Below the pieces are notes generated by a model. That model did not search any database, was not told the DNA's origin, and was given only the letters and a program-made list of their open reading frames with translations. A DNA stretch of 64,000 nt. Origin: an uncultured Eudoraea sp. GTDB lineage: Bacteria; Bacteroidota; Bacteroidia; Flavobacteriales; Flavobacteriaceae. The stretch spans positions 744,001 to 808,000 of the forward strand of contig NZ_CANLGX010000001.1 of assembly GCF_947490415.1 (NCBI RefSeq), given 5' to 3'. Numbering within the stretch: position 1 is the stretch's first letter; each line of letters opens with the position of its first letter. The position numbers and the translations under genes were made by a program. Positions 40,957 through 50,219 of the stretch are shown here, piece after piece.

Positions 40957-41134
40957 TTGATTTTAATGTTAAACAATTGGCATACAATTCTGGAAATGGG
41001 AACCTTTTTTTAAAAGTGGGAACCGAATAGGTACCCTTTTTTTACCTAAAAACTTGACAAGTTGACTTTTAGATGGAAAGTGCAGTCAGTGCTTATAATG
41101 CGGTTATGCGCTGTAAATCAACACTTTAAACCAA

Positions 41135-41165
41135 AAAATCCAATCTAAATAAATAGACTGGATTT
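41135..41165 (-). terminator. Terminator of the tRNA gene
   Basis: Stem AAATCCA/TGGATTT, nine bases beyond the tRNA 3' end. This hairpin-plus-tRNA end is the unit duplicated at 32163 and 2453. Confidence 0.7.
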
Positions 41166-41174
41166 CTTTATAAG

Positions 41175-41248
41175 TGGTCCCACCTGGGCTCGAACCAGGG
41201 ACCCCCTGATTATGAGTCAGGTGCTCTAACCAGCTGAGCTATAGGACC
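41175..41248 (-). tRNA. tRNA with CAU anticodon (elongator Met or Ile2)
   Basis: On the minus strand, GGTCCTATAGCTCAGCTGG begins a complete cloverleaf: acceptor GGTCCTA/TGGGACC, D arm GCTC...GAGC, anticodon loop CTCATAA on a CCTGA/TCAGG stem, and T arm CCTGG-TTCGAGC-CCAGG. No CCA is encoded. CAU could be Met or, after lysidine modification, Ile2, which I cannot separate by eye. Its 3' end is the inferred integration target. Confidence 0.93.
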
Positions 41249-41277
41249 AATTTCGCAAATGCGCATTTCAAAAAACA

Positions 41278-41300
41278 TTAACCACCTGAGCTACGAGACC
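41278..41300 (-). pseudogene. 5' fragment of another tRNA
   Basis: Reverse reading GGTCTCGTAGCTCAGGTGG, then TTAA: acceptor 5' strand and D arm only. Probably a relic of an earlier tandem tRNA. Confidence 0.55.
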
Positions 41301-41499
41301 TGAAGTATCTGAGGTTACTTCGGGATAGGACCGGTCAATACCAAATTTTGGACTGCAATATTACTATTTATTTTACTATGCTGCAACTTCTTTGTAGGTA
41401 GAAAACCTGCTGAGTCACACATACACCTTCCCTTCATGAAGGCGACTCTAATTTCGATAAACCGTAATTAAATTCCAAATCTCAAAATCAATGTTACAA

Positions 41500-41562
41500 T
41501 TATGAGTCAGGTGCTCCCTGTCTGCCTTGCCTTCAGGCAGGTAGATAACCAGCTGAGCTACC
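41500..41562 (-). pseudogene. tRNA relic split by a GC-rich palindrome
   Basis: Reverse reading GTAGCTCAGCTGGTTAT, then a 27-base insert, then GAGCACCTGACTCATAAT, the D arm and anticodon arm of the neighbouring CAU tRNA. The insert (41518-41544, CCTGTCTGCC...GGCAGGTAG) is a palindrome of the type found at 19472. Further GCCTGCC/GGCAGGC arms lie at 41564-41600. Nothing else is seen in 41301-41499. Confidence 0.65.
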
Positions 41563-41620
41563 CGCCTGCCGTACCAACAGGTGGGCAGGCCCGCCTGCCT
41601 TAATTAGGTAGGTAGCACCT

Positions 41621-41881
41621 TTAATTTTTCTGTTTTTTATGAACGTCTGAATATTTCAATTTAAGCCACTGCTTTCCGTAGCCACTTTTTAGATACTTCT
41701 CTCTTTTTCTGGCACTGTCCCTATCTGGATATTCTTCAAGATGTAACAAAACCCATGGGCGATACCCCTTTGTGCTTTTTGTTCTTCCGGAATTAAGAGC
41801 AATAAGCCTTTTTTCAATATCTGAACTCATTCCAACATAATACCTGCCATCCTTTTCGCTTCGAAGAACATATACTTTCAT
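41621..41881 (-). CDS. GIY-YIG domain protein
   Basis: An 86-residue single-domain protein of the UPF0213/YhbQ kind: YVLRSEKDGRYYVGMSSDIE carries the GIY-YIG equivalent, RPWVLLHLEEY and ARKREKYLKSGYGKQWLK complete the fold, with Arg in the first helix (KRLIALNSG). Such small proteins are common in Bacteroidota and many come in many copies per genome. A nuclease or DNA-repair role is possible but not established. It lies between tRNA relics and mce at the edge of the accessory region. Confidence 0.8.
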   Translation of the reverse strand: MKVYVLRSEKDGRYYVGMSSDIEKRLIALNSGRTKSTKGYRPWVLLHLEEYPDRDSARKREKYLKSGYGKQWLKLKYSDVHKKQKN

Positions 41882-41928
41882 ATGTCAAAATTGGTGGATA
41901 AGCCTGCAAGAACAAAACACTACTTCTG

Positions 41929-42330
41929 CTACTTCACCTCCTGGCAAAGTTCCACCAAAACGCCATTACTGCTCTTTGGGTGTAAAAAAGCCACCAGCTT
42001 ATTATCTGCCCCTTTTTTAGGGGTTTCATTCAACACTATAAAGCCTTCGCCCTTAAGGCGCTCAATTTCTTTTGCAATATCCTCTACCTCAAAAGCAATA
42101 TGGTGTATCCCCTCTCCTTTCCTTTCAATATACTTGGCAATGGGACTGTCTTCCCTCGTGGCTTCCAACAACTCAATCTTATTGGGGCCCACCTTAAAAA
42201 ACGAGGTCTTAACCCCTTCTGAGGCCACTTCCTCTAATTTGTAGTGGGGAGCGCCAAATAGTTTTTTAAACACAAGATTTGATGCCTCAAGGTCCTTTAC
42301 GGCAATGCCTATATGTTCTATTTTATTCAT
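41929..42330 (-). CDS. mce: Methylmalonyl-CoA epimerase
   Basis: A 133-residue vicinal-oxygen-chelate protein. It interconverts (R)- and (S)-methylmalonyl-CoA in propionate and odd-chain metabolism. Two beta-alpha-beta modules are visible: IEHIGIAVKDLEASNLVFKK (metal His in EHIGIAV) and GEGIHHIAFEVEDIAKEIER (second His). The final GVLVELCQ supplies the metal Glu. The length is exactly typical. It is divergently arranged from rbfA, with 60 bases between start codons, so a shared control region is likely. Confidence 0.9.
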   Translation of the reverse strand: MNKIEHIGIAVKDLEASNLVFKKLFGAPHYKLEEVASEGVKTSFFKVGPNKIELLEATREDSPIAKYIERKGEGIHHIAFEVEDIAKEIERLKGEGFIVLNETPKKGADNKLVAFLHPKSSNGVLVELCQEVK

Positions 42331-42390
42331 GGATTACCAACTTGTTCGGGATTGTTTTTTAGTAACCTCTAAAGTACGTATTTTTGCCCT

Positions 42391-42783
42391 ATGGAAACAC
42401 AGCGACAGAAAAAAATTGCCGGGGTCATTCAAAAAGATCTTGCCGAAATCTTACAGCGCGCAGCAACCGATGGCGGCCTGCATGGCACCCTCATTTCTGT
42501 CTCTAAAGTTTATGTAACTACAGACCTCTCTATTGCCAAGGTGTATGTGAGCATCTTCCCTACAAAAAAAGCGGATGAGCTTCTGGAAGGGATCAGATCT
42601 AACCAACCCCTTATAAAACACCAGCTGGCGCAGCTTACCAAACACCAATTAAGGCGCATGCCCGAATTGTCTTTCTTCCTGGATGATTCTCTGGACTATA
42701 TAGAGAACATTGATAAATCTCTGAAAGGCGATGAAAACCCCATTACCAATCCTGATCTGCTGCCAAGAAGAAAAAAATCCTAG
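42391..42783 (+). CDS. rbfA: Ribosome-binding factor A
   Basis: A 130-residue KH-like protein needed for 16S rRNA 5'-end maturation and cold growth. METQRQKKIAGVIQKDLAEI and VTTDLSIAKVYVSIFP, then LRRMPELSFFLDDSLDYIEN, are standard family segments. The downstream FtsX-type permease gene follows as in many Flavobacteriia. No odd features. Confidence 0.92.
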   Translation: METQRQKKIAGVIQKDLAEILQRAATDGGLHGTLISVSKVYVTTDLSIAKVYVSIFPTKKADELLEGIRSNQPLIKHQLAQLTKHQLRRMPELSFFLDDSLDYIENIDKSLKGDENPITNPDLLPRRKKS

Positions 42784-42947
42784 TGATTGTTTGGAGTTTT
42801 GTCGTTGGAGTTTTTATAGATTACTTTTGATGGAATACTAGGCAAAATTTTTAAGGATAGCAGGGCTATGGTTTAAAATTTTAACAACGTAGTACGCAAA
42901 AGGAATCACAAAAAAGCAATGAATTAAATTTCAAATAATCACTTAAC

Positions 42948-44153
42948 TTGAATTTTCCCTTCTATATAGCAAAAAGATACGTTCGCTCTAAGAGCAGCCA
43001 GAATGCGGTGAACATTATTAATTTTATAACCTTCCTGGTGATCGTCATAGGGTCTGCAGCCCTTTTTATGGTACTATCAGGCTTTTCCGGACTTAAAACG
43101 TTTAGCCTTTCCTTTAGCAACATCTTTGACCCCGACCTAAAAGCGACTGCACAAAACGGGAAGTTTTTTACCCTTGGCCCGGAAGAAGAACAAAAGCTTT
43201 TAGAGATAGCCGGGGTGGTTTCCTATTCCAAAGAATTGGAAGAGCAGGTATATCTTACGCACAGGCAAAAAAGCTGTGTGGCCTATATAAAAGGCGTGGA
43301 TACCGCCTATAGAGTTGCTACTAAGGTAGATAGTGCTATTTATTGGGGTAATTGGGCCCTAAAAAACCAACAAACCGTTGTGGGCCTTGGTATTGCGAGT
43401 TTGCTTGGCCTAACCATAAACGATTATCAGAACCCTTTACAGATACTGGCACCAAAACCTGGAAAAGGATCGCTTAATCAACAGAACTTTGGTGAAAAAC
43501 CCTATAACGAAATGCCCGTAGTGGTAAGCGGGGTTTATGCTCTTGAAGAAAACCTGGATAATAAATACGTCTTTACAGAACTCGCCCTGGCGCAGGTAAT
43601 CCTGGAAAAAGACAATACCCAAATCTCCGGAATTAATTTCGGCCTGGATCCTCTGGCAGATGTTGCCGATGTCCGAAACCAAATCACTGCTGTACTTGGC
43701 GATAAAATAGTCCTAAAAAACAGGCGTCAGCTCAACAATGCGCTATATCGGATGCTGAATACCGAAAACCTGGCTACCTATTTGATTTTTACGCTGGTTT
43801 TAATCATTGCCCTGTTTAATGTCGTGGGGGCAATTATCATGATGATCCTGGACAAGCAGCAGAATTCCAAAACGCTCTACAACCTTGGTGCGACTATACG
43901 GGAATTGCGTCGTATCTATTTTGTTCAGGGAATACTGGTAACCAGCTTTGGTGGAATTATTGGTTTGCTTCTTGCCTCTCTGCTTATTTGGTCGCAGTTG
44001 GCTTTTGGGTGGTTAAAAATAACCCCCTCTTTGGCCTATCCTGTAGAATACAAACTAATGAATGTGTTAATTGTACTGGCAACTATTGTGGTGTTAGGGA
44101 TTATTGCTTCGAAAATTGCCAGCAGCAGGGTTACCAAAAAACTATTGGCCTGA
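42948..44153 (+). CDS. FtsX/LolC-type ABC transporter permease
   Basis: A 401-residue inner-membrane permease. One N-terminal helix (IINFITFLVIVIGSAALFMV) is followed by a periplasmic MacB-like domain of about 220 residues and three C-terminal helices (YLIFTLVLIIALFNVVGAII; GILVTSFGGIIGLLLASLLI; VLIVLATIVVLGIIASKIAS). The FPFYIAKRYVRSKSSQNAVN start is usual for lipoprotein-release permeases of Bacteroidota. The start is TTG; no ATG is near. The partner ATPase is not in the window. It is probably part of lipoprotein export. Confidence 0.85.
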   Translation: MNFPFYIAKRYVRSKSSQNAVNIINFITFLVIVIGSAALFMVLSGFSGLKTFSLSFSNIFDPDLKATAQNGKFFTLGPEEEQKLLEIAGVVSYSKELEEQVYLTHRQKSCVAYIKGVDTAYRVATKVDSAIYWGNWALKNQQTVVGLGIASLLGLTINDYQNPLQILAPKPGKGSLNQQNFGEKPYNEMPVVVSGVYALEENLDNKYVFTELALAQVILEKDNTQISGINFGLDPLADVADVRNQITAVLGDKIVLKNRRQLNNALYRMLNTENLATYLIFTLVLIIALFNVVGAIIMMILDKQQNSKTLYNLGATIRELRRIYFVQGILVTSFGGIIGLLLASLLIWSQLAFGWLKITPSLAYPVEYKLMNVLIVLATIVVLGIIASKIASSRVTKKLLA

Positions 44154-45146
44154 TTATACAAACTGATAGTTTCCAAATTTCTCCAGCACTTCATCAAAGG
44201 CCGCAAAAACATCCGGGGCCGCATCACTGGTCACCATTTTCATCCGGTATTCTTTAAAGTCCGGGATGCCCTTAAAATAATTGGTGTAATGCCTTCGGGT
44301 TTCAAAAACCCCCAGCTTCTCCCCTTTCCAGTCAATGGCCATCTGCAAATGCCTTCGGGCAGCCTGTACGCGTTCTTCCATCGTGGGAGGCAAAAGCTGT
44401 GACCCTGTTTTCAGGTAGTGTTTTACTTCCTTAAAGAACCAGGGGTAGCCTATGCTTGCACGGCCAATCATAGCCCCATCCAGTCCGTATTCATCACGCA
44501 TGATCCTGGCCGCTTCCGGCGTATTCACATCCCCGTTACCAAAGACAGGAATATACATTCTTGCGTTGTTTTTTACCTCAGCAATAGGTTTCCAGTCTGC
44601 ACTGCCTTTATACATCTGTGCCCGGGTTCTCCCGTGAATAGATATGGCTTTACAGCCCACATCCTGCAGCCGTTCCGCAACCTCAACAATTTTTATGGAA
44701 TCGTGATCCCATCCCAGCCTGGTCTTAACGGTAACAGGTAAGTGGGTATGCTTAACCATGGCCGCCGTAAGGGAGACCATTAAATCTATATCCTTTAAAA
44801 TACCCGCCCCCGCGCCTTTACTAACTACTTTTTTCACAGGACAGCCAAAGTTTATGTCAATGATATCGGGTTTAGATTTCTCCACAATCTCCACCGAACG
44901 CAACATGGAATCCAGGTTTGCTCCAAAAATTTGAATCCCTACAGGCCGCTCTTTTTCATAAATATCCAACTTCATTACGCTTTTGGCCGCATCGCGTATA
45001 AGGCCTTCCGAAGATATAAACTCGGTATACACCAAATCTGCCCCCTGCTCCTTGCAAAGTGCCCGAAAAGGAGGGTCACTCACATCCTCCATGGGAGCGA
45101 GTAATAAGGGAAATTCCGGCAGAACTATGTCACCAATTTTTGGCAT
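44154..45146 (-). CDS. dusB: tRNA-dihydrouridine synthase, DusB type
   Basis: A 330-residue flavoenzyme reducing specific uridines in tRNA. LLLAPMEDVSDPPFRALCKE is the FMN-binding first strand; the catalytic Cys lies in INFGCPVKKVVSKGAGAG; DITVKTRLGWD-type (PVTVKTRLGWDHDS), ISIHGRTRAQMYKG and VFGNGDV-TPE complete the barrel. The stop adjoins the stop of the permease gene directly (convergent, no gap), an unusually tight junction. Confidence 0.92.
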   Translation of the reverse strand: MPKIGDIVLPEFPLLLAPMEDVSDPPFRALCKEQGADLVYTEFISSEGLIRDAAKSVMKLDIYEKERPVGIQIFGANLDSMLRSVEIVEKSKPDIIDINFGCPVKKVVSKGAGAGILKDIDLMVSLTAAMVKHTHLPVTVKTRLGWDHDSIKIVEVAERLQDVGCKAISIHGRTRAQMYKGSADWKPIAEVKNNARMYIPVFGNGDVNTPEAARIMRDEYGLDGAMIGRASIGYPWFFKEVKHYLKTGSQLLPPTMEERVQAARRHLQMAIDWKGEKLGVFETRRHYTNYFKGIPDFKEYRMKMVTSDAAPDVFAAFDEVLEKFGNYQFV

Positions 45147-45199
45147 CTGTTATCTTTTAACGCGACAAAATTAAAAATAAAGAAGAAACTATTGGAAAT

Positions 45200-47611
45200 T
45201 TATTCGTTTTCCAGTCGTTGTAGCTCACTTTTCTTTATGTTCTGATCGGTTTTGTTAAGTCGGTAATTCCCCAGGTTATAGGTAAAGCCAAGGCGTACAA
45301 ATTGTTTTTCCGGGGCCTCGTATAAGGAATTATCCTGATTGGCATAGCGGGTTGTAAAAGTGTAATTAGCCCGGCGTAAAAGGTCTTCCGCAATAAGGGA
45401 AATCACCGCCCTGTTATCCCATAGAGTTTTGCGCAATCCAATATTCAATGAAATGGTTTCGTCTACTTTATATGCACCATACAGAAACGGGCTTACATAA
45501 GTTAAAGAAAGGTCCCCTGTAAAACTCCCGTCTTTAGATAAAGTAAATGAATTATTCAGATACCCGTAATAACCGGTCACCTGGTTGGTATAGGTTTCAA
45601 TAGTACTTTCCTCAGCCAAAAAGGTCTCGTCTTCATAAAAAAGGGAGTTATAAAAATACATGGACCAAAACGGGGTAATAGAAGTAGAAATAGTAAAATC
45701 CAGTCCATAAGAGGTGCTTTCCTGCACATTCTGCCTGGTCTCTCTTAAGATCTGATTTTGATTGTCCTGGAAAGTCAAACTACTTATATATCGTCCATTA
45801 TCTCTGTAATATAGGCCTATAAAATAAGTGTCTTTGATCGTATAATTTAAGTTAAAATTATGGCTGAAATTGGGAACCAGGTTTGGGTTCCCTTCAATAT
45901 AATTATTCTCGTTAAGAAAATACCGGAATGGGTTCAGGTCGGCGTAGTTAGGCCGGGTAAGTTTTCTGCTATAATCAAAGCTAAGGCTGTTGGCTTTCCC
46001 TAATTTCCTGGAAAGGTAGAAAGACGGAAATAATTCAAAGTAGTTCTGCGTATTGATCTGCAAGGTTGTTTCCGAATTCGATTCTATGTCGGTTTGTTCC
46101 GCCCTCAGGCCAAGTTTAAGAGACCATTTGTTCCAGTCCTGGGAAAGACTGGCATAGCCGGCAAACACCCCTTCTCTGTAATTAAAATTATCGGACAAGG
46201 CGATGTCAAAGGGGGGTTGCGTATCATTTACATCAAAATAATCAATCCCGCTTTTAGATTCAATCCATGAGCCTTTTAGTCCGCTCTCAAAAATGCCCGA
46301 TTTTATGGGCGTAATAAAATCTAATTGCCCTGTAAAAATATTGATGTCCTGAAGGGCATCCGTAGCAAAAGTAAAATTCCGCATAAAGGCTCCGGCAGCA
46401 TCAAAATAATCACTGGATCCCTCTTGCTGGCGAGATAGTTCATAATACGTATAGTGCGCATTAGCCTTTAATGTGGCACCCTCTTTTTTCAGCTTGCGTT
46501 CATAATTGAGATCAAAGGCAAGGTTCACAAGGTCATCTTTAATTGTACTATTATTTTGTAGGGTGGAATCGAGCACTCCGGAGCTGTTACGCATTTCGGT
46601 AGCCAGTTCATTTTCAAATCTTTTATTTGGGGAAAAGGTTAAGTTGGAAGTGAAATTTAGCAGATCGCGCTGACTAGGCCTATAATCAAAGATCAAATTG
46701 GCTTGCTGACCCTGTGAACGGGTAATTTGTTCTAATTCGGTATTCCAGCGTGCAAAAACATCCTCCTGATCATTAATAAAGTTAATTCGGTTGTTTGACC
46801 TTTTAAATTCTTTTCTCGGATTGAACACATAATTGGCAAAAATACTGATTTTGTCATTTTTGTAATAATGACTGGTTCCCAGGTTGTATTTAGCAAAAAC
46901 AGCCTGTGTATACAGACCCCTTATGTTGCCTTTATAACCAGGCACTATATTCTCCTTGGTACGGATATTGAGAATGGAACCATCTTCCGCTTCAAAACTG
47001 GCCGGGGGATTTGGAATGACCTCTACAGAGGAAATCATATCACCGGAAAGTCCCTTTAAAAAATCCTGGATTTCGGTTGGGGATAATTGTATTTTACGAT
47101 CATTAAGATAAACTGTCGCTGGTGTTCCCCGTATTTCCAGATTGTCCTGTGTGAGTATGACCCCCGGGGCATTGCGGAGGATGTCCCAGGAGCTTCCTTC
47201 AGCCATTACTGTATTTTCAACATTGAAAATAATCCGGTCTGCCTTTCGCTCTATCGTAGGCTTCTGACCTGTAACTACTACCTCATTCAGCCATTCGCTG
47301 TCGGGCTCCAGGATAAGAGCGCCAATTTGTATATTTCTTTTTATTTCCAATGCCACCAGGGTAGACTTATACCCGAAGTATTTTGCCTGCAAATAGTATA
47401 CGTCTTCTGGGATGTCCTCCAGAATAAAGTGTCCCGATTCATCCGCTAAAGTTCCATTTACCTGGGTATTATCCAATGCCTTCAGAAGTATCACGTTTGC
47501 ATATGGAAGTGGTTTCCCGTCTGTATCTTTTACAGATCCAACCACATCATAGGTCTGGCTGGCCATGGCTAAGGGTAATATTCCTAAGACAAATAGTATG
47601 GGGAATCTCAC
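45200..47611 (-). CDS. Outer-membrane beta-barrel protein, TonB-receptor-like
   Basis: An 803-residue outer-membrane protein with signal peptide ILFVLGILPLAMAS. Residues about 20-110 are a carboxypeptidase-regulatory-like beta sandwich (YDVVGSVKDTDGKPLPYANV). Residues about 115-215 are a plug-like region (KADRIIFNVENTVMAEGSSW; ILRNAPGVILTQDNLEIRGT), and the rest is a large barrel (family with outer membrane protein beta-barrel 3), rich in aromatic-ended strands. There is no SusD partner next to it and no clear TonB box at the N-terminus. Ligand unknown. Confidence 0.85.
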   Translation of the reverse strand: MRFPILFVLGILPLAMASQTYDVVGSVKDTDGKPLPYANVILLKALDNTQVNGTLADESGHFILEDIPEDVYYLQAKYFGYKSTLVALEIKRNIQIGALILEPDSEWLNEVVVTGQKPTIERKADRIIFNVENTVMAEGSSWDILRNAPGVILTQDNLEIRGTPATVYLNDRKIQLSPTEIQDFLKGLSGDMISSVEVIPNPPASFEAEDGSILNIRTKENIVPGYKGNIRGLYTQAVFAKYNLGTSHYYKNDKISIFANYVFNPRKEFKRSNNRINFINDQEDVFARWNTELEQITRSQGQQANLIFDYRPSQRDLLNFTSNLTFSPNKRFENELATEMRNSSGVLDSTLQNNSTIKDDLVNLAFDLNYERKLKKEGATLKANAHYTYYELSRQQEGSSDYFDAAGAFMRNFTFATDALQDINIFTGQLDFITPIKSGIFESGLKGSWIESKSGIDYFDVNDTQPPFDIALSDNFNYREGVFAGYASLSQDWNKWSLKLGLRAEQTDIESNSETTLQINTQNYFELFPSFYLSRKLGKANSLSFDYSRKLTRPNYADLNPFRYFLNENNYIEGNPNLVPNFSHNFNLNYTIKDTYFIGLYYRDNGRYISSLTFQDNQNQILRETRQNVQESTSYGLDFTISTSITPFWSMYFYNSLFYEDETFLAEESTIETYTNQVTGYYGYLNNSFTLSKDGSFTGDLSLTYVSPFLYGAYKVDETISLNIGLRKTLWDNRAVISLIAEDLLRRANYTFTTRYANQDNSLYEAPEKQFVRLGFTYNLGNYRLNKTDQNIKKSELQRLENE

Positions 47612-47798
47612 AATATTGGTAGGTTAGTCCGTAAAGCTATAAAATAATTTACGTTATACATGTAAAAGGGAGGTGATTGTTTCTAATTATCTCATTGGTT
47701 CGCCCTGCACCATTCCACAGAATTCTTTACGCCATTTACGAGATATGGGCTAGTTGCCCAACCAGCGGGCCCTTTTAATTAGTGTACTTCTGCGGAAA

Positions 47799-49025
47799 TC
47801 AGAATGTGATTGGCGCTTCAAGGGTTTGGTCATTGCGCAATACCTGCACTGTGGTGGTGTCACCCGGCTCAAAAGCAGACAGGGCGCGCATATAACTCAT
47901 CATGTCCACCACGGTACTGTCTCCAAGTTGAACCACAATATCCCCTTTTTGTAAACCTGCTTTTTGTGCCGGTTTATATTCACTTATCCCATCAATACGC
48001 ATCCCTTTCCCTTCAAACATATAATCCGGGATTACCCCTAGCGCTACTTTGAACCTCGGAACTTCTTCACTCTCATTTTTGGTTTTCCTGAATGTTAGTT
48101 TTTCATCGTCATCCAATTCCTGAACAAGGCTTAACAAGTAGGAGCTTATCAGTCGCATCCCCTCATAATTCAATTTCTCTGCATCATCTGAGGGCTTGTG
48201 GTAGTCTTCATGTTGTCCTGTAAAAAAATGTAAGACCGGGATGTCCTGCAGATAGAATGAGGTGTGGTCAGAAGGGCCTACGCCCGATTCTTTTAACACC
48301 AGTTTAAACCCCGGGTTTGAGGCATTCAATACCTGGGGCCAGATGGGAGAAGTTCCGGTACCACTAACTGAAAGGGTTTTGTCTTCCCTTAGCCTTCCCA
48401 CCATATCCAGGTTAAGCATATAGGAAACCCCTCCCAGATCAAGAGTAGGGTTTTTTGTAAAAAAATTGGACCCTAATAATCCCATTTCCTCGCCGGAAAA
48501 AGCGATAAACAGATAGTTTTTAGAAAGTTTTGTGCCCCTGATTTTATTTGCCAGATCCAGGAGTACCGCCACACCACTGGCATTATCATCTGCGCCATTA
48601 TGAACCGCCGGTTCGCCCCTGTATAACGAGCCTTCACCTCCATATCCCAAATGGTCATAGTGGGCGCCAATGACTACGGTAGTTGAAGAATTATTATCGA
48701 TAAAACCAATAACATTAGTCCCGGTTATTGTGCTGTCGCCGGTCTCTTGAAAACCTACTTGCTGATGCGGATCGGTCTTTGGTTTAAAAGTAAAGGTCTG
48801 GTAATAGGTTCCTGCATGTCCTTTAGGCTCCAGTCTCATTTCAGTCATCAGTCCCATGATATATTCCGCAGCCTTGATTTCTTCTTCAGTTCCGGTTTCC
48901 CTTCCTTTAAATTCATCACTAGCGAGGACCTTAACCTCTTCTTCCATAGAGGCTATTTTGGGTTGCTCTGTTTTACATCCGAAGGCAAGTATAAAAAATA
49001 CGCCGAGAATTATTTTTTTCATCAA
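47799..49025 (-). CDS. M28-family aminopeptidase with PDZ domain, lipoprotein
   Basis: A 408-residue lipoprotein (LGVFFILAFGC). The M28 zinc centre is visible: GAHYDHLGYGG (His), NGADDNASGVAV (bridging Asp), FSGEEMGLLGSNF (catalytic and metal Glu), NLDMVGR (Asp) and PSDHTSFY (His). The C-terminal about 90 residues form a PDZ domain (GISEYKPAQKAGLQKGDIVV). A periplasmic or outer-membrane peptidase. It is divergent from the TolB-like gene at 49061, with only 35 bases between starts. Confidence 0.9.
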   Translation of the reverse strand: MMKKIILGVFFILAFGCKTEQPKIASMEEEVKVLASDEFKGRETGTEEEIKAAEYIMGLMTEMRLEPKGHAGTYYQTFTFKPKTDPHQQVGFQETGDSTITGTNVIGFIDNNSSTTVVIGAHYDHLGYGGEGSLYRGEPAVHNGADDNASGVAVLLDLANKIRGTKLSKNYLFIAFSGEEMGLLGSNFFTKNPTLDLGGVSYMLNLDMVGRLREDKTLSVSGTGTSPIWPQVLNASNPGFKLVLKESGVGPSDHTSFYLQDIPVLHFFTGQHEDYHKPSDDAEKLNYEGMRLISSYLLSLVQELDDDEKLTFRKTKNESEEVPRFKVALGVIPDYMFEGKGMRIDGISEYKPAQKAGLQKGDIVVQLGDSTVVDMMSYMRALSAFEPGDTTTVQVLRNDQTLEAPITF

Positions 49026-49060
49026 TTTTGCGTCTAATTTTGTTCAAAATTAAACATCCT

Positions 49061-50167
49061 ATGAAAACTTTAGTGGCATTCTTTCTTTTATTAGTGTTTT
49101 TTGGTTGCAAAACCGATTCAAAAAAACCGCTTCCGGAAAAGGAAAATTCCAGCTCCGTAATGGCCGGAGCAGATACGCTGATCTATGAAGAGGAAAGGCA
49201 TTTTAAAGCTATTCGCCAGGTCACTTTTGGCGGGGACAATGCGGAGGCCTATTGGAGTTTTGACGATAGCAAACTTCTTTTTCAGTCGAACAATCCCGGA
49301 TGGGGCATGCAGTGCGATCAGATGTTTCTTATGAATTTTGAAGAGACTTTCAAGGATAGCAAACCCCCTATGATAAGTACAGGAATGGGGCGAACTACCT
49401 GTGGCTATTTTCTCCCCGATAACGAGCAGTTTATATATGCTTCCACACATTTAGTAAACAAAGAATGCCCTGAAGTGCCTTTGCGCAAAAACGGGAAATA
49501 CGTTTGGCCTGTATATGATTCCTTCGACATATTTGTGGCGGATCTCAAGGGCAATATAGTTAAACAACTTACCAACGAGCCGGGTTATGATGCTGAAGCT
49601 ACTGTTTCTCCTCAGGGAAATAAAATAGTGTTTACATCTACCAGAAATGGTGATCTGGAATTGTATACCATGAATTTAGATGGTACAGAAGTTTTACAAA
49701 TAACAGATGAGTTGGGTTATGACGGGGGAGCTTTTTTCTCTCCTGACGGCACAAAAATCATTTTCAGGGCTTCAAGGCCAAAAACGGAGGAAGCCATAAG
49801 AGAATATAAAGAATTACTGGCCCAGGGACTGGTACAACCTACGGAGATGGAACTTTTTATCTGCAATGCGGATGGCAGTGATTTAAAGCAACTGACTTTT
49901 CTTGGAAATGCCAACTGGAGTCCCTTCTTCCACCCTTCCGGGGAAAAGATTCTATTTTCAAGTAACTTTGAAGCCGAAAAAGGTTTCCCTTTTAATCTCT
50001 ATCTTATTGATACGGACGGGAAGAATTTGGAACGGGTTACCCATGGAAAAACTTTTGATGCCTTCCCCGTATTTTCGAATAATGGGAAATTCCTGGCTTT
50101 TTCAAGTAACCGCAACAATGGCGGAACACGCGACACCAATTTGTTTATTGCCGAGTGGCAGGATTAA
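49061..50167 (+). CDS. TolB-like beta-propeller lipoprotein
   Basis: A 368-residue lipoprotein. The start at MKTLVAFFLLLVFFGC is chosen because it gives a clean signal and lipobox; the ATG at 49028 would place 11 residues before it. The body holds repeated WD40-like/TolB units: AEATVSPQGNKIVFTSTRNG DLELYTMNLDG-type blocks recur about six times (GGAFFSPDGTKIIFRASRP; WSPFFHPSGEKILFSSNFE; FPVFSNNGKFLAFSSNRNNG). Periplasmic; partner unknown. Confidence 0.82.
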   Translation: MKTLVAFFLLLVFFGCKTDSKKPLPEKENSSSVMAGADTLIYEEERHFKAIRQVTFGGDNAEAYWSFDDSKLLFQSNNPGWGMQCDQMFLMNFEETFKDSKPPMISTGMGRTTCGYFLPDNEQFIYASTHLVNKECPEVPLRKNGKYVWPVYDSFDIFVADLKGNIVKQLTNEPGYDAEATVSPQGNKIVFTSTRNGDLELYTMNLDGTEVLQITDELGYDGGAFFSPDGTKIIFRASRPKTEEAIREYKELLAQGLVQPTEMELFICNADGSDLKQLTFLGNANWSPFFHPSGEKILFSSNFEAEKGFPFNLYLIDTDGKNLERVTHGKTFDAFPVFSNNGKFLAFSSNRNNGGTRDTNLFIAEWQD

Positions 50168-50219
50168 GAAGTAGAAAAATGTATCTTTGCAGCCAATTTG
50201 AAATAGCCAGAGTAAGAAA

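Noticed and set aside
45200-47611. SusC-type polysaccharide receptor
   Set aside because: No SusD partner and barrel features fit the smaller OMP beta-barrel 3 type.
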